From the NCBI RefSeq assembly GCF_001519075.1, contig NZ_KQ954244.1, forward strand, positions 62,001-126,000: a stretch of 64,000 nt of DNA. The letters are read 5' to 3'. The notes under the pieces are model-generated. The model was not told the DNA's origin, did not search any database, and worked only from the letters and a program-made list of their open reading frames with translations. The stretch's first letter is position 1; each line of letters starts with the position of its first letter. This document shows positions 1 to 8,127 of the stretch, piece by piece. A program made the translations under genes and the position numbers. This stretch comes from Novosphingobium fuchskuhlense. Lineage in GTDB: Bacteria > Pseudomonadota > Alphaproteobacteria > Sphingomonadales > Sphingomonadaceae.

Positions 1-1
1 G

Positions 2-310
2 CCGAACATGGCGCTGTTCGGCTGCGTTGCGGTGTGCGGACTGGTGGCGGCCTATGACGCCGACAAGCCGCTGCCGGGCCCGGCGCGCTATGATCAGGTG
101 CTGATGAAGCGGCTGCGGATCGAAGGCTTCTTCGTGCCCGATCACTTCCACCGCGCCGAGGAATTCATCGCCCCCTTGCGGCAGTGGCACGACGAGGGCC
201 GCCTCGTCTCACGCTTCGATGAAACGCCGGGCCTTGAAAACACGCTGGCCGCCTATGCGAAGATGCTGGGCGGCGGCGCGATCGGCAAGGTGCTGGTGAA
301 AGTGGCCTGA
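2..310 (+). CDS. NADP-dependent MDR-family oxidoreductase, C-terminal fragment (cut by window edge)
   Basis: The reading frame is open from the first bases, so the gene starts upstream of the window and only the last ~102 residues are visible. The fragment carries the end of the nucleotide-binding domain and the C-terminal part of a zinc-independent medium-chain reductase of the CurA/leukotriene B4 12-hydroxydehydrogenase type (NADPH-dependent reduction of enones). It closely matches the C-terminus of the gene at 30247-31257: both contain DQVLMKRLRIEGFF and similar ends (IGKV-V). It converges on the Rieske gene at 360-1703, with a GC-rich hairpin between them. The substrate is unknown. An enone reductase fits the catabolic cluster that follows. 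Confidence 0.85.
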   Translation, partial: PNMALFGCVAVCGLVAAYDADKPLPGPARYDQVLMKRLRIEGFFVPDHFHRAEEFIAPLRQWHDEGRLVSRFDETPGLENTLAAYAKMLGGGAIGKVLVKVA

Positions 311-347
311 CCCCGCCTCCTCTCCCGCTGAACGGGAGGGGGCGGGG
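311..347. terminator. GC-rich hairpin between convergent genes
   Basis: Outer arms 311-317 (ccccgcc) and 341-347 (ggcgggg) pair, and inner arms 322-327 (ctcccg) and 333-338 (cgggag) pair around a 5-base loop. It lies exactly between the stop of the plus-strand reductase and the stop of the minus-strand Rieske gene. There is no clear T-run, so a bidirectional terminator role is inferred from position and fold. Confidence 0.5.
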
Positions 348-359
348 CAGAAACGCGGA

Positions 360-1703
360 TCAGTCCGCCATCCACTTTTCCAGATTCTCGTGGAAGTAGC
401 GCACGCGGCGCTCCTGCCATGCGAGGTAATCGCGCTTGTAACCGCGCGAGTGCAGGCCGCGCTGCTGCGCTTCCCACACCGAGACATCCTGATCGATCCC
501 GGGGCCGGCAGAAACCTCGCCCCACTTGCCCTGCACGTGCGGGGCGGGGACCGAGACATCGACCCATTCGGACATCGACTGCGAGTAGTAGCGCGTCGTG
601 CCCGCGGGGAAGAGCGTCATGTACCACATGTCGAAGTAGCACTTTTCCGGTTCGGTTTCGTGCGGGCGGGCGCGCAGCCAGATGTTGCCATCGGGCTTGA
701 GGCTGAACGAGAGGTTCGGGAAGATCGTGTAGTGCCAGTGATCGGTCAGCTGGTCGTCGTGGTAGGTCGAGAAGTCGAAGCCCTTCTCCGCCCCCTTCGC
801 GCGCTTGGCCTGCTGCAGGGCCTTGCGGATCTCGCCGGTCTTGCCGCCGCGGAACTGTTCGGGATCGAGGTCCCAGAACTCCAGCTCCTCGCGCAGCATT
901 TCGAGCGTCTCCGCCTCGCCGCCACGCAGCTGCTTGGTGGGGCCCGCACCCGGCATGAACATGCGCGCATGGCCTTCGGGGTAGAGATCGAACTGGCAGT
1001 GGTTGTAGCCGTACTCCATCACGAACTTCGTCTGCGGGTGGACGAAGGGCACGTGATAGCTCTCGTTGAAATTGTCCTGCACCAGCTTCCAGTTGAAGTT
1101 GCCCTCGATCGTCACCCAGTGCGTGCGGACCATCGCGTCCATCGGATAGGTATCGATCTGATCGGCAATCGGCCCCATGAACTGCCGCAGCGGCGCGGCG
1201 TCCTTGTCCATGTTGATCCACACGAACCCGGCCCAGGTCTCGCACTTCACCTCGACGAGGTTGAGCTTGCCGCAGGGCGAGCCCTGCACGAAATCGGCCT
1301 CGTCGGGCACGACCTTGAGCTTGCCGGTGAGGTCATAGGACCAGCCGTGATAGGGGCAGACGAGCCGCTTGGAGTGGCCCTGCTCGCCCGTCACCACCGG
1401 CATCGCGCGGTGCTGGCACACGTTGTAGAACGCACGCACCTGCCCATCGTCGCCGCGCACGCAGACGATCGTTTCGGGCCCGAAATCGGCGGTCAGCCAA
1501 TCACCCGCATTCGGGATCTGCGCCTGCGTGCCGGCGATCTGCCAGGTCCGCGTCCAGATCCGGTCCCACTCGCGGTCCGCCCATTCCTTCGAGAAATAGC
1601 GGTCCGGCGTGATCGGCGCATTGCCCAGCGGCGGATCGGCCAGCGGGGAGATATCGGCGAGCGACGTGGCGCGGGCGCGGGCGAGTTCGGCTTGCGTGGT
1701 CAT
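360..1703 (-). CDS. Rieske non-heme iron oxygenase, alpha subunit
   Basis: 447-residue aromatic/steroid ring-hydroxylating oxygenase catalytic subunit. The N-terminal Rieske domain has the [2Fe-2S] ligands C96-x-H98 (CQHRAMPV) and C116-x2-H119 (CPYHGW). The C-terminal SRPBCC-type catalytic domain has the mononuclear iron triad region E214-S-Y-H217-x4-H222. The start at 1703 is chosen over a longer frame to 1895 because a CAGGAGA ribosome site sits 8 bases upstream and the homologous region begins soon after. It is the last gene of an operon that starts with a TonB receptor at 7206, 16 bases after a SnoaL-like gene. It would use O2 and electrons from a ferredoxin/reductase that is not encoded nearby. 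Whether it acts as mono- or dioxygenase, and on what, cannot be read from sequence. Confidence 0.92.
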   Translation of the reverse strand: MTTQAELARARATSLADISPLADPPLGNAPITPDRYFSKEWADREWDRIWTRTWQIAGTQAQIPNAGDWLTADFGPETIVCVRGDDGQVRAFYNVCQHRAMPVVTGEQGHSKRLVCPYHGWSYDLTGKLKVVPDEADFVQGSPCGKLNLVEVKCETWAGFVWINMDKDAAPLRQFMGPIADQIDTYPMDAMVRTHWVTIEGNFNWKLVQDNFNESYHVPFVHPQTKFVMEYGYNHCQFDLYPEGHARMFMPGAGPTKQLRGGEAETLEMLREELEFWDLDPEQFRGGKTGEIRKALQQAKRAKGAEKGFDFSTYHDDQLTDHWHYTIFPNLSFSLKPDGNIWLRARPHETEPEKCYFDMWYMTLFPAGTTRYYSQSMSEWVDVSVPAPHVQGKWGEVSAGPGIDQDVSVWEAQQRGLHSRGYKRDYLAWQERRVRYFHENLEKWMAD

Positions 1704-1719
1704 GGGATGGTCTCCTGTT

Positions 1720-2247
1720 TCAGGCACCGGCAAAGTGAGGATAGGATGGATCGACGTGGCCGCGTTCCCCGAAGGCGTATCCGGGCATGGCCGTGCGGTC
1801 CCACATATCGGTCGATGGCGCGACCGTGCTCCAGTCATAGACGGCATGGCGGTGGGAAATCTTCCACGTCCCACCGCGCCGCTCGAACCGGTCAAGATAG
1901 CGCCCGGCCGCGACCATGAAGTTGTCGCCGCCAGCCTCGCTCGGGATATGGTGGTGCGCGATGAAGTAGGCCTCGCCCTTGGCCGTATCGCCGTCGACCT
2001 CGACCAGCACGTTGCCGATCATGTGCTGGGTACGGCGCATGCCGGCCAGGACTTCCATCACCCACGGCACGAAATCGGCCGCAGTGCCCTGGTACATGCC
2101 GTGGTCGTCGGTCGCATCGGGGTGGAACACCGAACGCACGAGGTCCGCGTCGCAGCGGTCGATCCCGCGCGCGAGGCGGTGGACCAGTTCGGTGCAGGCC
2201 ATCTTGTCGAGCAGCAGCGCCACGCGGGGATCGAGGTCAGCAGCCAT
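1720..2247 (-). CDS. SnoaL-like (NTF2-fold) protein, copy 1 of 3 in tandem
   Basis: 175-residue protein of the SnoaL_4/scytalone dehydratase-like group within the NTF2 superfamily, which includes dehydratases, isomerases and the beta subunits of ring-hydroxylating dioxygenases. Visible motifs are ARGIDRCD (D30), TQHMIGN (H75), GRYLDRFERR and a late DW. Leu25 sits where the two neighbouring copies have Tyr, so the Tyr-x4-Asp pair is broken in this copy. Its C-terminus is longer than those of its paralogues. A GGAGA ribosome site precedes the ATG at 2247, 4 bases after the upstream gene ends. A cytosolic dehydratase/isomerase or a structural partner of the flanking Rieske subunits are both possible; I cannot decide between them. 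Confidence 0.85.
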   Translation of the reverse strand: MAADLDPRVALLLDKMACTELVHRLARGIDRCDADLVRSVFHPDATDDHGMYQGTAADFVPWVMEVLAGMRRTQHMIGNVLVEVDGDTAKGEAYFIAHHHIPSEAGGDNFMVAAGRYLDRFERRGGTWKISHRHAVYDWSTVAPSTDMWDRTAMPGYAFGERGHVDPSYPHFAGA

Positions 2248-2251
2248 GGGG

Positions 2252-2761
2252 TCAGTCTCCGGTATGCAAGGGATCGTCGGGCAGGCGCTTGCCGTGGCGC
2301 TTCAGCGTTCCATAAAGCGGACCGTCCCACTGCGCGGTCGAGGGGCCGTTGCGGCTCCAGTCGAGCACATAGCGGCGGTGCAGCAGCCGCCATTCGTCGC
2401 CGCGCCGCTCCAGCCGGTCGAGATAACGCCCGCCAACTTCCATCTCTGCAGGACCATCAGGCCCGTCCACCTCATGCCAGGCGCGGCAATAGGTTTCCGC
2501 CGCGGCCTGCGCGCCGTCGATATCGATCAGCATGTTGCCGAGGAAATGCTGCGTGCGGCGCATGGCGGCCAGCGCCGGAATCACGCCTTCGGACCATGCC
2601 AGCGCATTGATCTCGCCCGTGCCATAATCCGCCATCGCTTCCGGCCACCAGACTTCGCGCAGCACAGCCAGATCGCACCGGTCGATCCCGCGCGCATAGC
2701 GGCTGAGCAGGTCCATGATCGCAAGCCGATCGGCCAGCTCCTCGGGGCGCACCATGCTCAT
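2252..2761 (-). CDS. SnoaL-like (NTF2-fold) protein, copy 2 of 3
   Basis: 169-residue SnoaL_4-type protein. It has Tyr22-x4-Asp27 (YARGIDRCD), His72 (TQHFLGN), then AWH about 23 residues later, GRYLDRLERR, and a final DW. The Tyr-x4-Asp...His spacing resembles what I recall as the catalytic set of bile-acid 7-alpha-dehydratase BaiE (Tyr30, Asp35, His83), which suggests water elimination or double-bond migration on a cyclic ketone or hydroxylated substrate. The start overlaps the stop of the upstream copy by ATGA (2758-2761), indicating translational coupling. An alternative start is the Met two codons downstream. Function is inferred from fold and residue pattern only. Confidence 0.86.
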   Translation of the reverse strand: MSMVRPEELADRLAIMDLLSRYARGIDRCDLAVLREVWWPEAMADYGTGEINALAWSEGVIPALAAMRRTQHFLGNMLIDIDGAQAAAETYCRAWHEVDGPDGPAEMEVGGRYLDRLERRGDEWRLLHRRYVLDWSRNGPSTAQWDGPLYGTLKRHGKRLPDDPLHTGD

Positions 2762-3279
2762 CGAACCCGCATCTCCTCGCGCCGGCAGCTGAGATCACGG
2801 GGCGCGCGGGCGCCCCAAGGAAACATCGTCTCGCCCCCCGGCAGATCGGCGGCCGGTTCGTCGCGCACCCAGTCGACCAGTTCACTGCGGTGGGCGATCT
2901 TCCAGAGCCCTGCGCGCCGTTCGTAGCGATCGACGTAGCGCCCGGCGACGAACATGTCGCGTTCGCCGCCATCCTCACCCACCACGCGGTGGTGCGCCTG
3001 GAAATAGACCTCTCCAAACGCCGTGTCGGCGCTCTCGAAATCGATGCGCACCTGCCCGATCATGTGGTGGTTGGCCTTGTGCGGGGTCAGCACCTTTTGC
3101 GCGAAGGCGACGAACCCCGGTGCATCGCCTTTCCACCCTGCGCCGTAGTCGGTGGTCGCATCATCGTGGAACACGGAAATATGCAGCGCCGGATCGAGCC
3201 GGTCCTGCGCGCGCATGTAGTCGCAGGAAAGGTCGTAGATAGCCTGCCACGAGGTAAGGCGATCCAGCGCGTCCATCAT
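2758..3279 (-). CDS. SnoaL-like (NTF2-fold) protein, copy 3 of 3
   Basis: 173-residue member of the same family as the two genes that follow it in the transcript. It keeps Tyr21-x4-Asp26 (YMRAQDRLD), His71/His72 (NHHMIGQ), AHH, GRYVDRYERR and DW. It is more diverged from copies 1 and 2 than they are from each other in the RxxD segment (AQDRLD against GIDRCD). The start codon overlaps the Rieske stop by one base (TGATG at 3279), so it is translated directly after the oxygenase. The first two codons are both ATG; either could be used. The tight coupling suggests protein made in proportion to the oxygenase, or a next-step enzyme. Confidence 0.86.
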   Translation of the reverse strand: MMDALDRLTSWQAIYDLSCDYMRAQDRLDPALHISVFHDDATTDYGAGWKGDAPGFVAFAQKVLTPHKANHHMIGQVRIDFESADTAFGEVYFQAHHRVVGEDGGERDMFVAGRYVDRYERRAGLWKIAHRSELVDWVRDEPAADLPGGETMFPWGARAPRDLSCRREEMRVR

Positions 3280-4658
3280 CAGGGCCTTTCCAGATACTGA
3301 TCGAGTGTCTGGTGGAACTGACGGATGCGCGCCTCCTGATAGTTCCCCAAGGTCTGACCGCGCTTCGCCGAGCCCAGAAAGCCCTGGTATTGCAGCGCGA
3401 GATTGTCGGTATCCTGATCATAGACTCCGCCGAGCCCCGGGTTCATTCCCGGCGCTTCGGCATAGGATTGCTCGACGGTAAGCCGCACCGGCTCGGGCGG
3501 ATGCTCCACGGGCGTGCCCGGCGGCACCAGCTTGAGGAACAGGAGATCAAACAGCGTGCGCGAAGGGTCGCCTCCGATCGGGCGGAAGCGGTAGATCATC
3601 GGCAGCGAGACGCCGGGGAACAGGCACATGTTCGGGAACAGGTGGTACTCGATCGAATCGAGCATCTCGCTGTCCGAATAGATGTCGAGCGGGACGCCCA
3701 GATCGGCCGACATCTGTTCGCGCAGCATTTGTGCAGCATAGGAGCGTGCCGTGCGTCCTTCCGGCAGCGTGCCCGGGGCGACGCGCATCCGGTCATAAAG
3801 CTCCTGCTCCGTCTGCGTGCCGGTGTAGTGCGGGCTCGCAACGCCGATGGTGTGGACGAAGCGCGTCACATGATCGCTGAACAGGTCGTATTGCGCGTTG
3901 GCATCGGCCGCGGTGGGCAGCGCCTGCGCATGGGTTTCGTAGACGTGGTAGGCCTCGAGGAAGGCCTCCTGCGCCGCCTTCCAGTTGGTCGGCAGCTCCT
4001 TCTGGAGGTGCAGCGAAATCCGGCGGTCGGCAAGATCCCAGCGCCCCGAGAAATGCTCGGCCAGCGGCCCGAGCTGCTCCATCAGCGGCCGCGCCTCGGG
4101 ATCGAGGTTGACGAAGATGAACCCGCCCCAGGTTTCCATCCGCACTTGCGGCAGCTGGAATTCCTCGTCCTTCACATGCGGGAAGTCCCACCGGCAGGGC
4201 AAATGCGCCAGTTCGCCCTCGAGCGACCAGCGCCAGCCGTGAAAGGGGCAGCGCAGTTCCGCCGCATTGCCGCTGCTATCGGAGCGCTTGAGCTGGGTGC
4301 CGCGATGCAGGCAGGCATTGCGATAAGCGCGGATCGCACCATCATCGCCGCGCACGATCAGGATCGACCACGGCCCGATATCGTAGGTGATGTAATCGCC
4401 CGCCTCGGGGATATGTTCCTCGCGCGCGGCCCATTGCCAGGTGCGTGCCCACATCCGGGTAAACTCGCGCGCCATGAAATCGGGATCGGTATACCGATCG
4501 TAGGCGATGTCGGCATCCCCCGCGAAGGCATAGGCCTCCGTGATCAGGGCAGGCGGCACATCCTGCCCGTCCGCGAGGATGATATCGCGCGTGCTGGGCC
4601 CGGGGCAGCGGGCCGCACCGGGTTCCGCAGGGAGAGGCAGGCTGGTCTCAAGGTTCAT
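3279..4658 (-). CDS. Rieske non-heme iron oxygenase, alpha subunit
   Basis: 459-residue catalytic subunit. Rieske ligands are C116-x-H118 (CLHRGTQ) and C137-x2-H140 (CPFHGWRW); the iron-site motif is E235-A-Y-H238-x4-H243 after NWKAAQEAF. An N-terminal extension of about 50 residues precedes the oxygenase core. It is the second gene of the operon led by the TonB receptor (37-base gap) and is coupled to the SnoaL gene after it. It belongs to the subgroup with CLHRG and CPFHGW also seen at 23348-24922 and 32848-34275, while the oxygenase at the end of this operon (360-1703) is of a different subgroup. The two oxygenases of one operon are therefore not simple duplicates and probably act at different positions or steps. 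Confidence 0.92.
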   Translation of the reverse strand: MNLETSLPLPAEPGAARCPGPSTRDIILADGQDVPPALITEAYAFAGDADIAYDRYTDPDFMAREFTRMWARTWQWAAREEHIPEAGDYITYDIGPWSILIVRGDDGAIRAYRNACLHRGTQLKRSDSSGNAAELRCPFHGWRWSLEGELAHLPCRWDFPHVKDEEFQLPQVRMETWGGFIFVNLDPEARPLMEQLGPLAEHFSGRWDLADRRISLHLQKELPTNWKAAQEAFLEAYHVYETHAQALPTAADANAQYDLFSDHVTRFVHTIGVASPHYTGTQTEQELYDRMRVAPGTLPEGRTARSYAAQMLREQMSADLGVPLDIYSDSEMLDSIEYHLFPNMCLFPGVSLPMIYRFRPIGGDPSRTLFDLLFLKLVPPGTPVEHPPEPVRLTVEQSYAEAPGMNPGLGGVYDQDTDNLALQYQGFLGSAKRGQTLGNYQEARIRQFHQTLDQYLERP

Positions 4659-4695
4659 GCCGCAAGAGCTCCTTCCGCCCCTCCCCGCCCCAGGT

Positions 4696-7206
4696 TCAAT
4701 ACTTGACCGTCACCTGCAGGCGCACCGTGCGCGGCATCGAGCCGTAGCCAATGATGTCGCCCAGCGTCGCGTTGTTGGTACCGGTGCCCGCGCCGGTCAG
4801 CGGAGCGGTGCCGGCACCGATGAAGTAGAACTTGTTGGTGAGGTTCTTGCCGATCACGGCAAGCTGCCAGCGGTCGTTCTGGGCGCCGATCCTGAGGCCC
4901 GCATCGAGCACGGCATAACCGTCCTGCCGGGTATAGGGATCGCCGAAGCTCGAACCGAGGTACGAGCTCGTGGTGCGGGTATCGATGTTGCCGCCGATCT
5001 TGAGGTCCTTGCCGATCTCGGTCTCATAGGAGACGCCCGCCGTTGCCGTCCATTCCGGCGCGGAGGATGTCGGCGTGCCGCTCAGGTCCTGCCGCTCGAT
5101 GCCGTTCACCTTCAGCGAGCAGCCCGCCGCGATGCTCTGGCCCGACCAGCACGGCGCGATGAAATCGATGTAGCGTGCGCGGTTGTAATTGAGCGTGCCG
5201 CGCAGCGTCAGGCCCGGCACAGACCGCGGCGCATATTCCAGCTCCAGCTCGGCCCCCTTCGAACGCGCCGCACCGGCGTTGTAGGTGACGTAGGCAAAGA
5301 CCTGCGCATTGAAGAAGTCGATCTGCAGGTCGGTATACTTGTAGCTGTAGAGCGTGAGGTTGGCGCGCAACTGGCGATCGAACAGCGTGGTCTTGATGCC
5401 CGCCTCGAAACCGCGGCCCTTTTCCGGGTTGAACGCAAGGTCGGCCGAGGGGTTGTTGGTGACCAGCGAGGAGTTGATCGCGCTGTTGGAGAACCCGCCC
5501 GACTTGTAGGCGGTCTTGTACGCGCCGTAGACCATCACGTCGGTGGTGGGCTTCCAGCTGAGCGTCACGTCCGGCGACCAGTCGTTGAACTTCTGGTCTC
5601 CCGTCAGCACGCCATTGGCCGCCGCGCTCTGCGGACGGAAGATGCCGGTGAGCGCCGGGTTGACGTAGGGCTGGGTGAAGAAGCTCTTCTTGGTCTCGTG
5701 CGTGTAGCGCACGCCCGCCGTGGCTTCGATCGTGGGGACGATCTTCCAGATCGCCTGGCCATACGCGGACAGCGTCTCGCCGTCGGTCGCCGAATCCTTG
5801 GCATAGGCGACATAGCGCATACCCGTCGGCGCGGCCGAGTTTTCGAGATTTGCGAACAGCACGGTCTGGAAGAAGGTGCGCTTGGTCTTCTGGTACAGCC
5901 CGCCGACCATCACGTTGAACGGCCCCTCGAACTTGGTCAGCGCGCGCAGTTCCTGGCTGAAAGCGTGGTAGCTGGCATTTTCCGTGGCCCACACGCCGCC
6001 GCCGAGGAAGTCGCAGTCGCAGCCGAACTTGTTGTTGTTCCAGTTGTAGTTGGTGACCGAGTTGAGGGTCACGTTCTGCATGTCGTAGTTGACCGTGCCG
6101 GTCACCTGCCACGACTTGTAGGTGTTGTAGAGATCGCCGTTTTCCCGCGCGAAGGGCGTTGCCTGCGCGATGTCGACGGGGAAGTTGTTCTGGTAGATCT
6201 TGAACCCGCCATCGCACTTGTAGGCCGGATTCAGCGCGGTCGCACCGGTCGGGCAGCGCACCGCCGAATAGTTCCAGCCGTTGCCGATGGTGTCGTTCCA
6301 CGAACCCGATGCCTTGAGCGTGGCGGTCAGGCCAGTGCCGCCGTCATACTTCAGCGTGGCGCGCCCGATCAGCTCGCGTTCCTGCGGCTGGTCCGCAGCG
6401 GACGGGGCCGCCACGTGGTTGGTCGATGCAAAGCCCTTGGCGACGTCAAGGGTCGGGTAGTTCTGCGATCCGGCGGCATTGCGATACCAGCCGCCGAACA
6501 TCTTCGAGCCGCGCACCGCAAGGCGCAGGCCCCAATTGTCGCCCAGCGGGGTCGAATAGACCGCCTCGCCGTAGAGCTGGCGAGCATTGGCCTCATAGCC
6601 GACACGCGCAAGGATCTCGCGGTCCTTGCCGGGATCGGCGGTGGTCAGGCTGATCACACCCGCGGTCGCGTTCTTGCCGTAGAACAGCGCCTGCGGACCC
6701 TTGAGGATTTCCACACGGGCCAGATCGAAGAAGCCTTCGTTGATGACGCGGCCCTGCCCGTAATAGACGCTGTCCACCACGATCGCGACCGACTGCTCGA
6801 TACCGATGGACGTGGCGTTGGATCCGATACCGCGCATGGTGAGCTGCGCGCCGGCCCCGTTCGAGGCTCGCGCGACGGTGAACTGCGGGGTGGCCGCCGC
6901 GATCTTTTCAAGGCTGGTGAGGTCGCGGGTCTGCACCGTGGCCGCGCTGATCGCCTGCACCGACACCGGAATGCTCTGCACGCTTTCCGAGCGGCGGCGG
7001 GCGGTCACGATGATGTCCTGGACGCCGCTCGAGGCGGTCGAATCGGCCGACGCGCCGGACTGCGGCGGCGGCGCCTCATCGGCGGCAAAGGCTGGCGCCC
7101 CGGCCAGCAGCACGCCCGGTGCCAGCAGCGCAAGAGCGGCGCCGCGCGCCGTGCCGGACAGGAAATTCAGACGCACGGATTTGATGTGCCGCCCCAGATC
7201 ACGCAT
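4696..7206 (-). CDS. TonB-dependent outer-membrane receptor
   Basis: 836-residue outer-membrane beta-barrel receptor with an N-terminal signal peptide (hydrophobic stretch ending near APAFA-AD, about residues 20-43). A TonB-box-like QDIIVTARRR near residue 63 starts the plug domain, which contains MRGIGSNATS and VEILKGPQALFYGKNATAG. The C-terminus VRLQVTVKY ends in an aromatic residue, as expected for barrel insertion. GGGAGAGG lies just before the ATG at 7206. As first gene of an operon with two Rieske oxygenases it most likely imports the substrate of this pathway rather than a siderophore; such catabolic receptors are common in sphingomonads. No TonB/ExbBD genes are nearby, so it would use a housekeeping TonB complex. 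Confidence 0.93.
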   Translation of the reverse strand: MRDLGRHIKSVRLNFLSGTARGAALALLAPGVLLAGAPAFAADEAPPPQSGASADSTASSGVQDIIVTARRRSESVQSIPVSVQAISAATVQTRDLTSLEKIAAATPQFTVARASNGAGAQLTMRGIGSNATSIGIEQSVAIVVDSVYYGQGRVINEGFFDLARVEILKGPQALFYGKNATAGVISLTTADPGKDREILARVGYEANARQLYGEAVYSTPLGDNWGLRLAVRGSKMFGGWYRNAAGSQNYPTLDVAKGFASTNHVAAPSAADQPQERELIGRATLKYDGGTGLTATLKASGSWNDTIGNGWNYSAVRCPTGATALNPAYKCDGGFKIYQNNFPVDIAQATPFARENGDLYNTYKSWQVTGTVNYDMQNVTLNSVTNYNWNNNKFGCDCDFLGGGVWATENASYHAFSQELRALTKFEGPFNVMVGGLYQKTKRTFFQTVLFANLENSAAPTGMRYVAYAKDSATDGETLSAYGQAIWKIVPTIEATAGVRYTHETKKSFFTQPYVNPALTGIFRPQSAAANGVLTGDQKFNDWSPDVTLSWKPTTDVMVYGAYKTAYKSGGFSNSAINSSLVTNNPSADLAFNPEKGRGFEAGIKTTLFDRQLRANLTLYSYKYTDLQIDFFNAQVFAYVTYNAGAARSKGAELELEYAPRSVPGLTLRGTLNYNRARYIDFIAPCWSGQSIAAGCSLKVNGIERQDLSGTPTSSAPEWTATAGVSYETEIGKDLKIGGNIDTRTTSSYLGSSFGDPYTRQDGYAVLDAGLRIGAQNDRWQLAVIGKNLTNKFYFIGAGTAPLTGAGTGTNNATLGDIIGYGSMPRTVRLQVTVKY

Positions 7207-7356
7207 AGTACCTCTCCCACTTCACGGAAGCGCCGCCCGGATTGTTCGTGGGGTCGGCGAACTGGAGCGAGGGTATCAATCTGGGGCCCCGGCTCAACCA
7301 CTTATGCGCCAATTGACTACTTTTGATAGGGAAACCGGCAGGGATGCCGGGACATG
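7207..7356 (-). promoter_or_regulatory. Presumed promoter region of the TonB receptor operon
   Basis: 150 bases between the receptor start and the terminator of the neighbouring operon. The operon 360-7206 must be transcribed from here if it has its own promoter. I see no convincing -35/-10 pair or operator palindrome. Confidence 0.35.
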
Positions 7357-7393
7357 AAAAAGCAGCCGGCCCATGGTGGAACCGGCTGCTTTT
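7357..7393 (-). terminator. Rho-independent terminator of the 14673-7432 operon
   Basis: A perfect 12-bp stem (7358-7369 with 7382-7393; core agcagccgg) around a 12-base loop, flanked by A-runs that give a U-tract on the minus-strand transcript. It begins 39 bases after the stop codon of the SDR at 7432. The T-run on the other side could make it work in both directions. Confidence 0.8.
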
Positions 7394-7431
7394 CTGTGTT
7401 TTCGCAGACTCGCCCGAAGGGCTGCCGGATA

Positions 7432-8109
7432 TTACCAGGCGTGCGGCTCGCCATTCCACTTGCGGAACTCACCAGTATCATCAAGCGACCATCCGGCGCC
7501 CAGCCTGAGGATGCCGGCGGCGCTTTCCTGCGGGGTGATCTCGGCATGCGGGCCGCCCATATCGGTCTGCACCCAGCCGGGATGGACAAGGCCGATGATC
7601 ACGCCCCGGGGCTTGAGATCGATGGCCACAGAGCGCATCAACCGGTTCAGCGCCGCCTTGGCCGAGGCATAGGCGTACATGCCGCCCATCGGCCACGTCG
7701 ATGCGCCCAACTGGCTGGTCACGTTGATCACCCGGCTGCCTTCGCCAAGACGCGGCAGAAAAGCCTGAAGCACGCGCAGCGGGCCCTGCACCATGATCGC
7801 AAAGGCCTCGTTCCACGCGTCCCAGTCCGCGCCTTCAAGCTCGTTGGCGATGGGTCCGGTAACCCCTGCCACGTTGTAGAGCACGTCGACCGTGCCGGTT
7901 CCGCTTGCCGCCGCCGCACGCACGGAGGCATCGCTCGCCACGTCGCAGGGCGTGATCGTGAGCCTGCCGCCCGAAGACGCCGCCAATTCCTCCAGCGCCG
8001 CACTGGCCTTGCGCGGCAGGGCGATCACGGTATCGCCCGCCGCAATATGCTGCGCAGCAAGCTCGAGCCCGATGCCGCGTGCGCAGCCGGTAATTGCAAC
8101 AGTTGCCAT
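7432..8109 (-). CDS. Short-chain dehydrogenase/reductase (C-factor/sniffer type)
   Basis: 225-residue SDR, slightly shorter than the classical ~250. The cofactor motif is TGCARGIG near residue 7, and YASAK (Tyr-x3-Lys) with a preceding VTSQLG serine forms the catalytic set. The variant NVAG replaces the usual NNAG. GGAGA lies before the ATG. It is the last gene of the long minus-strand operon and is followed by a strong terminator. It is expected to oxidise or reduce a hydroxyl/keto group with NAD(P); the substrate is unknown but presumably a pathway intermediate given the oxygenase and reductase upstream. Confidence 0.88.
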   Translation of the reverse strand: MATVAITGCARGIGLELAAQHIAAGDTVIALPRKASAALEELAASSGGRLTITPCDVASDASVRAAAASGTGTVDVLYNVAGVTGPIANELEGADWDAWNEAFAIMVQGPLRVLQAFLPRLGEGSRVINVTSQLGASTWPMGGMYAYASAKAALNRLMRSVAIDLKPRGVIIGLVHPGWVQTDMGGPHAEITPQESAAGILRLGAGWSLDDTGEFRKWNGEPHAW

Positions 8110-8127
8110 GGCCTTGTCTCCTGCCCT

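Noticed and set aside
390..1919. A 509-codon open frame antisense to the first Rieske gene
   Set aside because: It has no family signature and is explained by high GC at third positions opposite a real gene. Similar long antisense frames occur opposite most genes here.
1720..3279. SnoaL-like genes as classical ring-hydroxylating dioxygenase beta subunits
   Set aside because: They share the NTF2 fold but carry SnoaL_4-type motifs with Tyr-x4-Asp and His. Three in a row for two alpha subunits does not fit the usual alpha/beta pairing. Kept only as a possibility in the findings.
4540..7326. A 928-codon open frame antisense to the TonB receptor
   Set aside because: It mirrors the receptor's codon structure in very GC-rich DNA, shows no recognisable domain and has low-complexity Arg/Ala/Gly composition. 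The receptor on the other strand is unmistakable.
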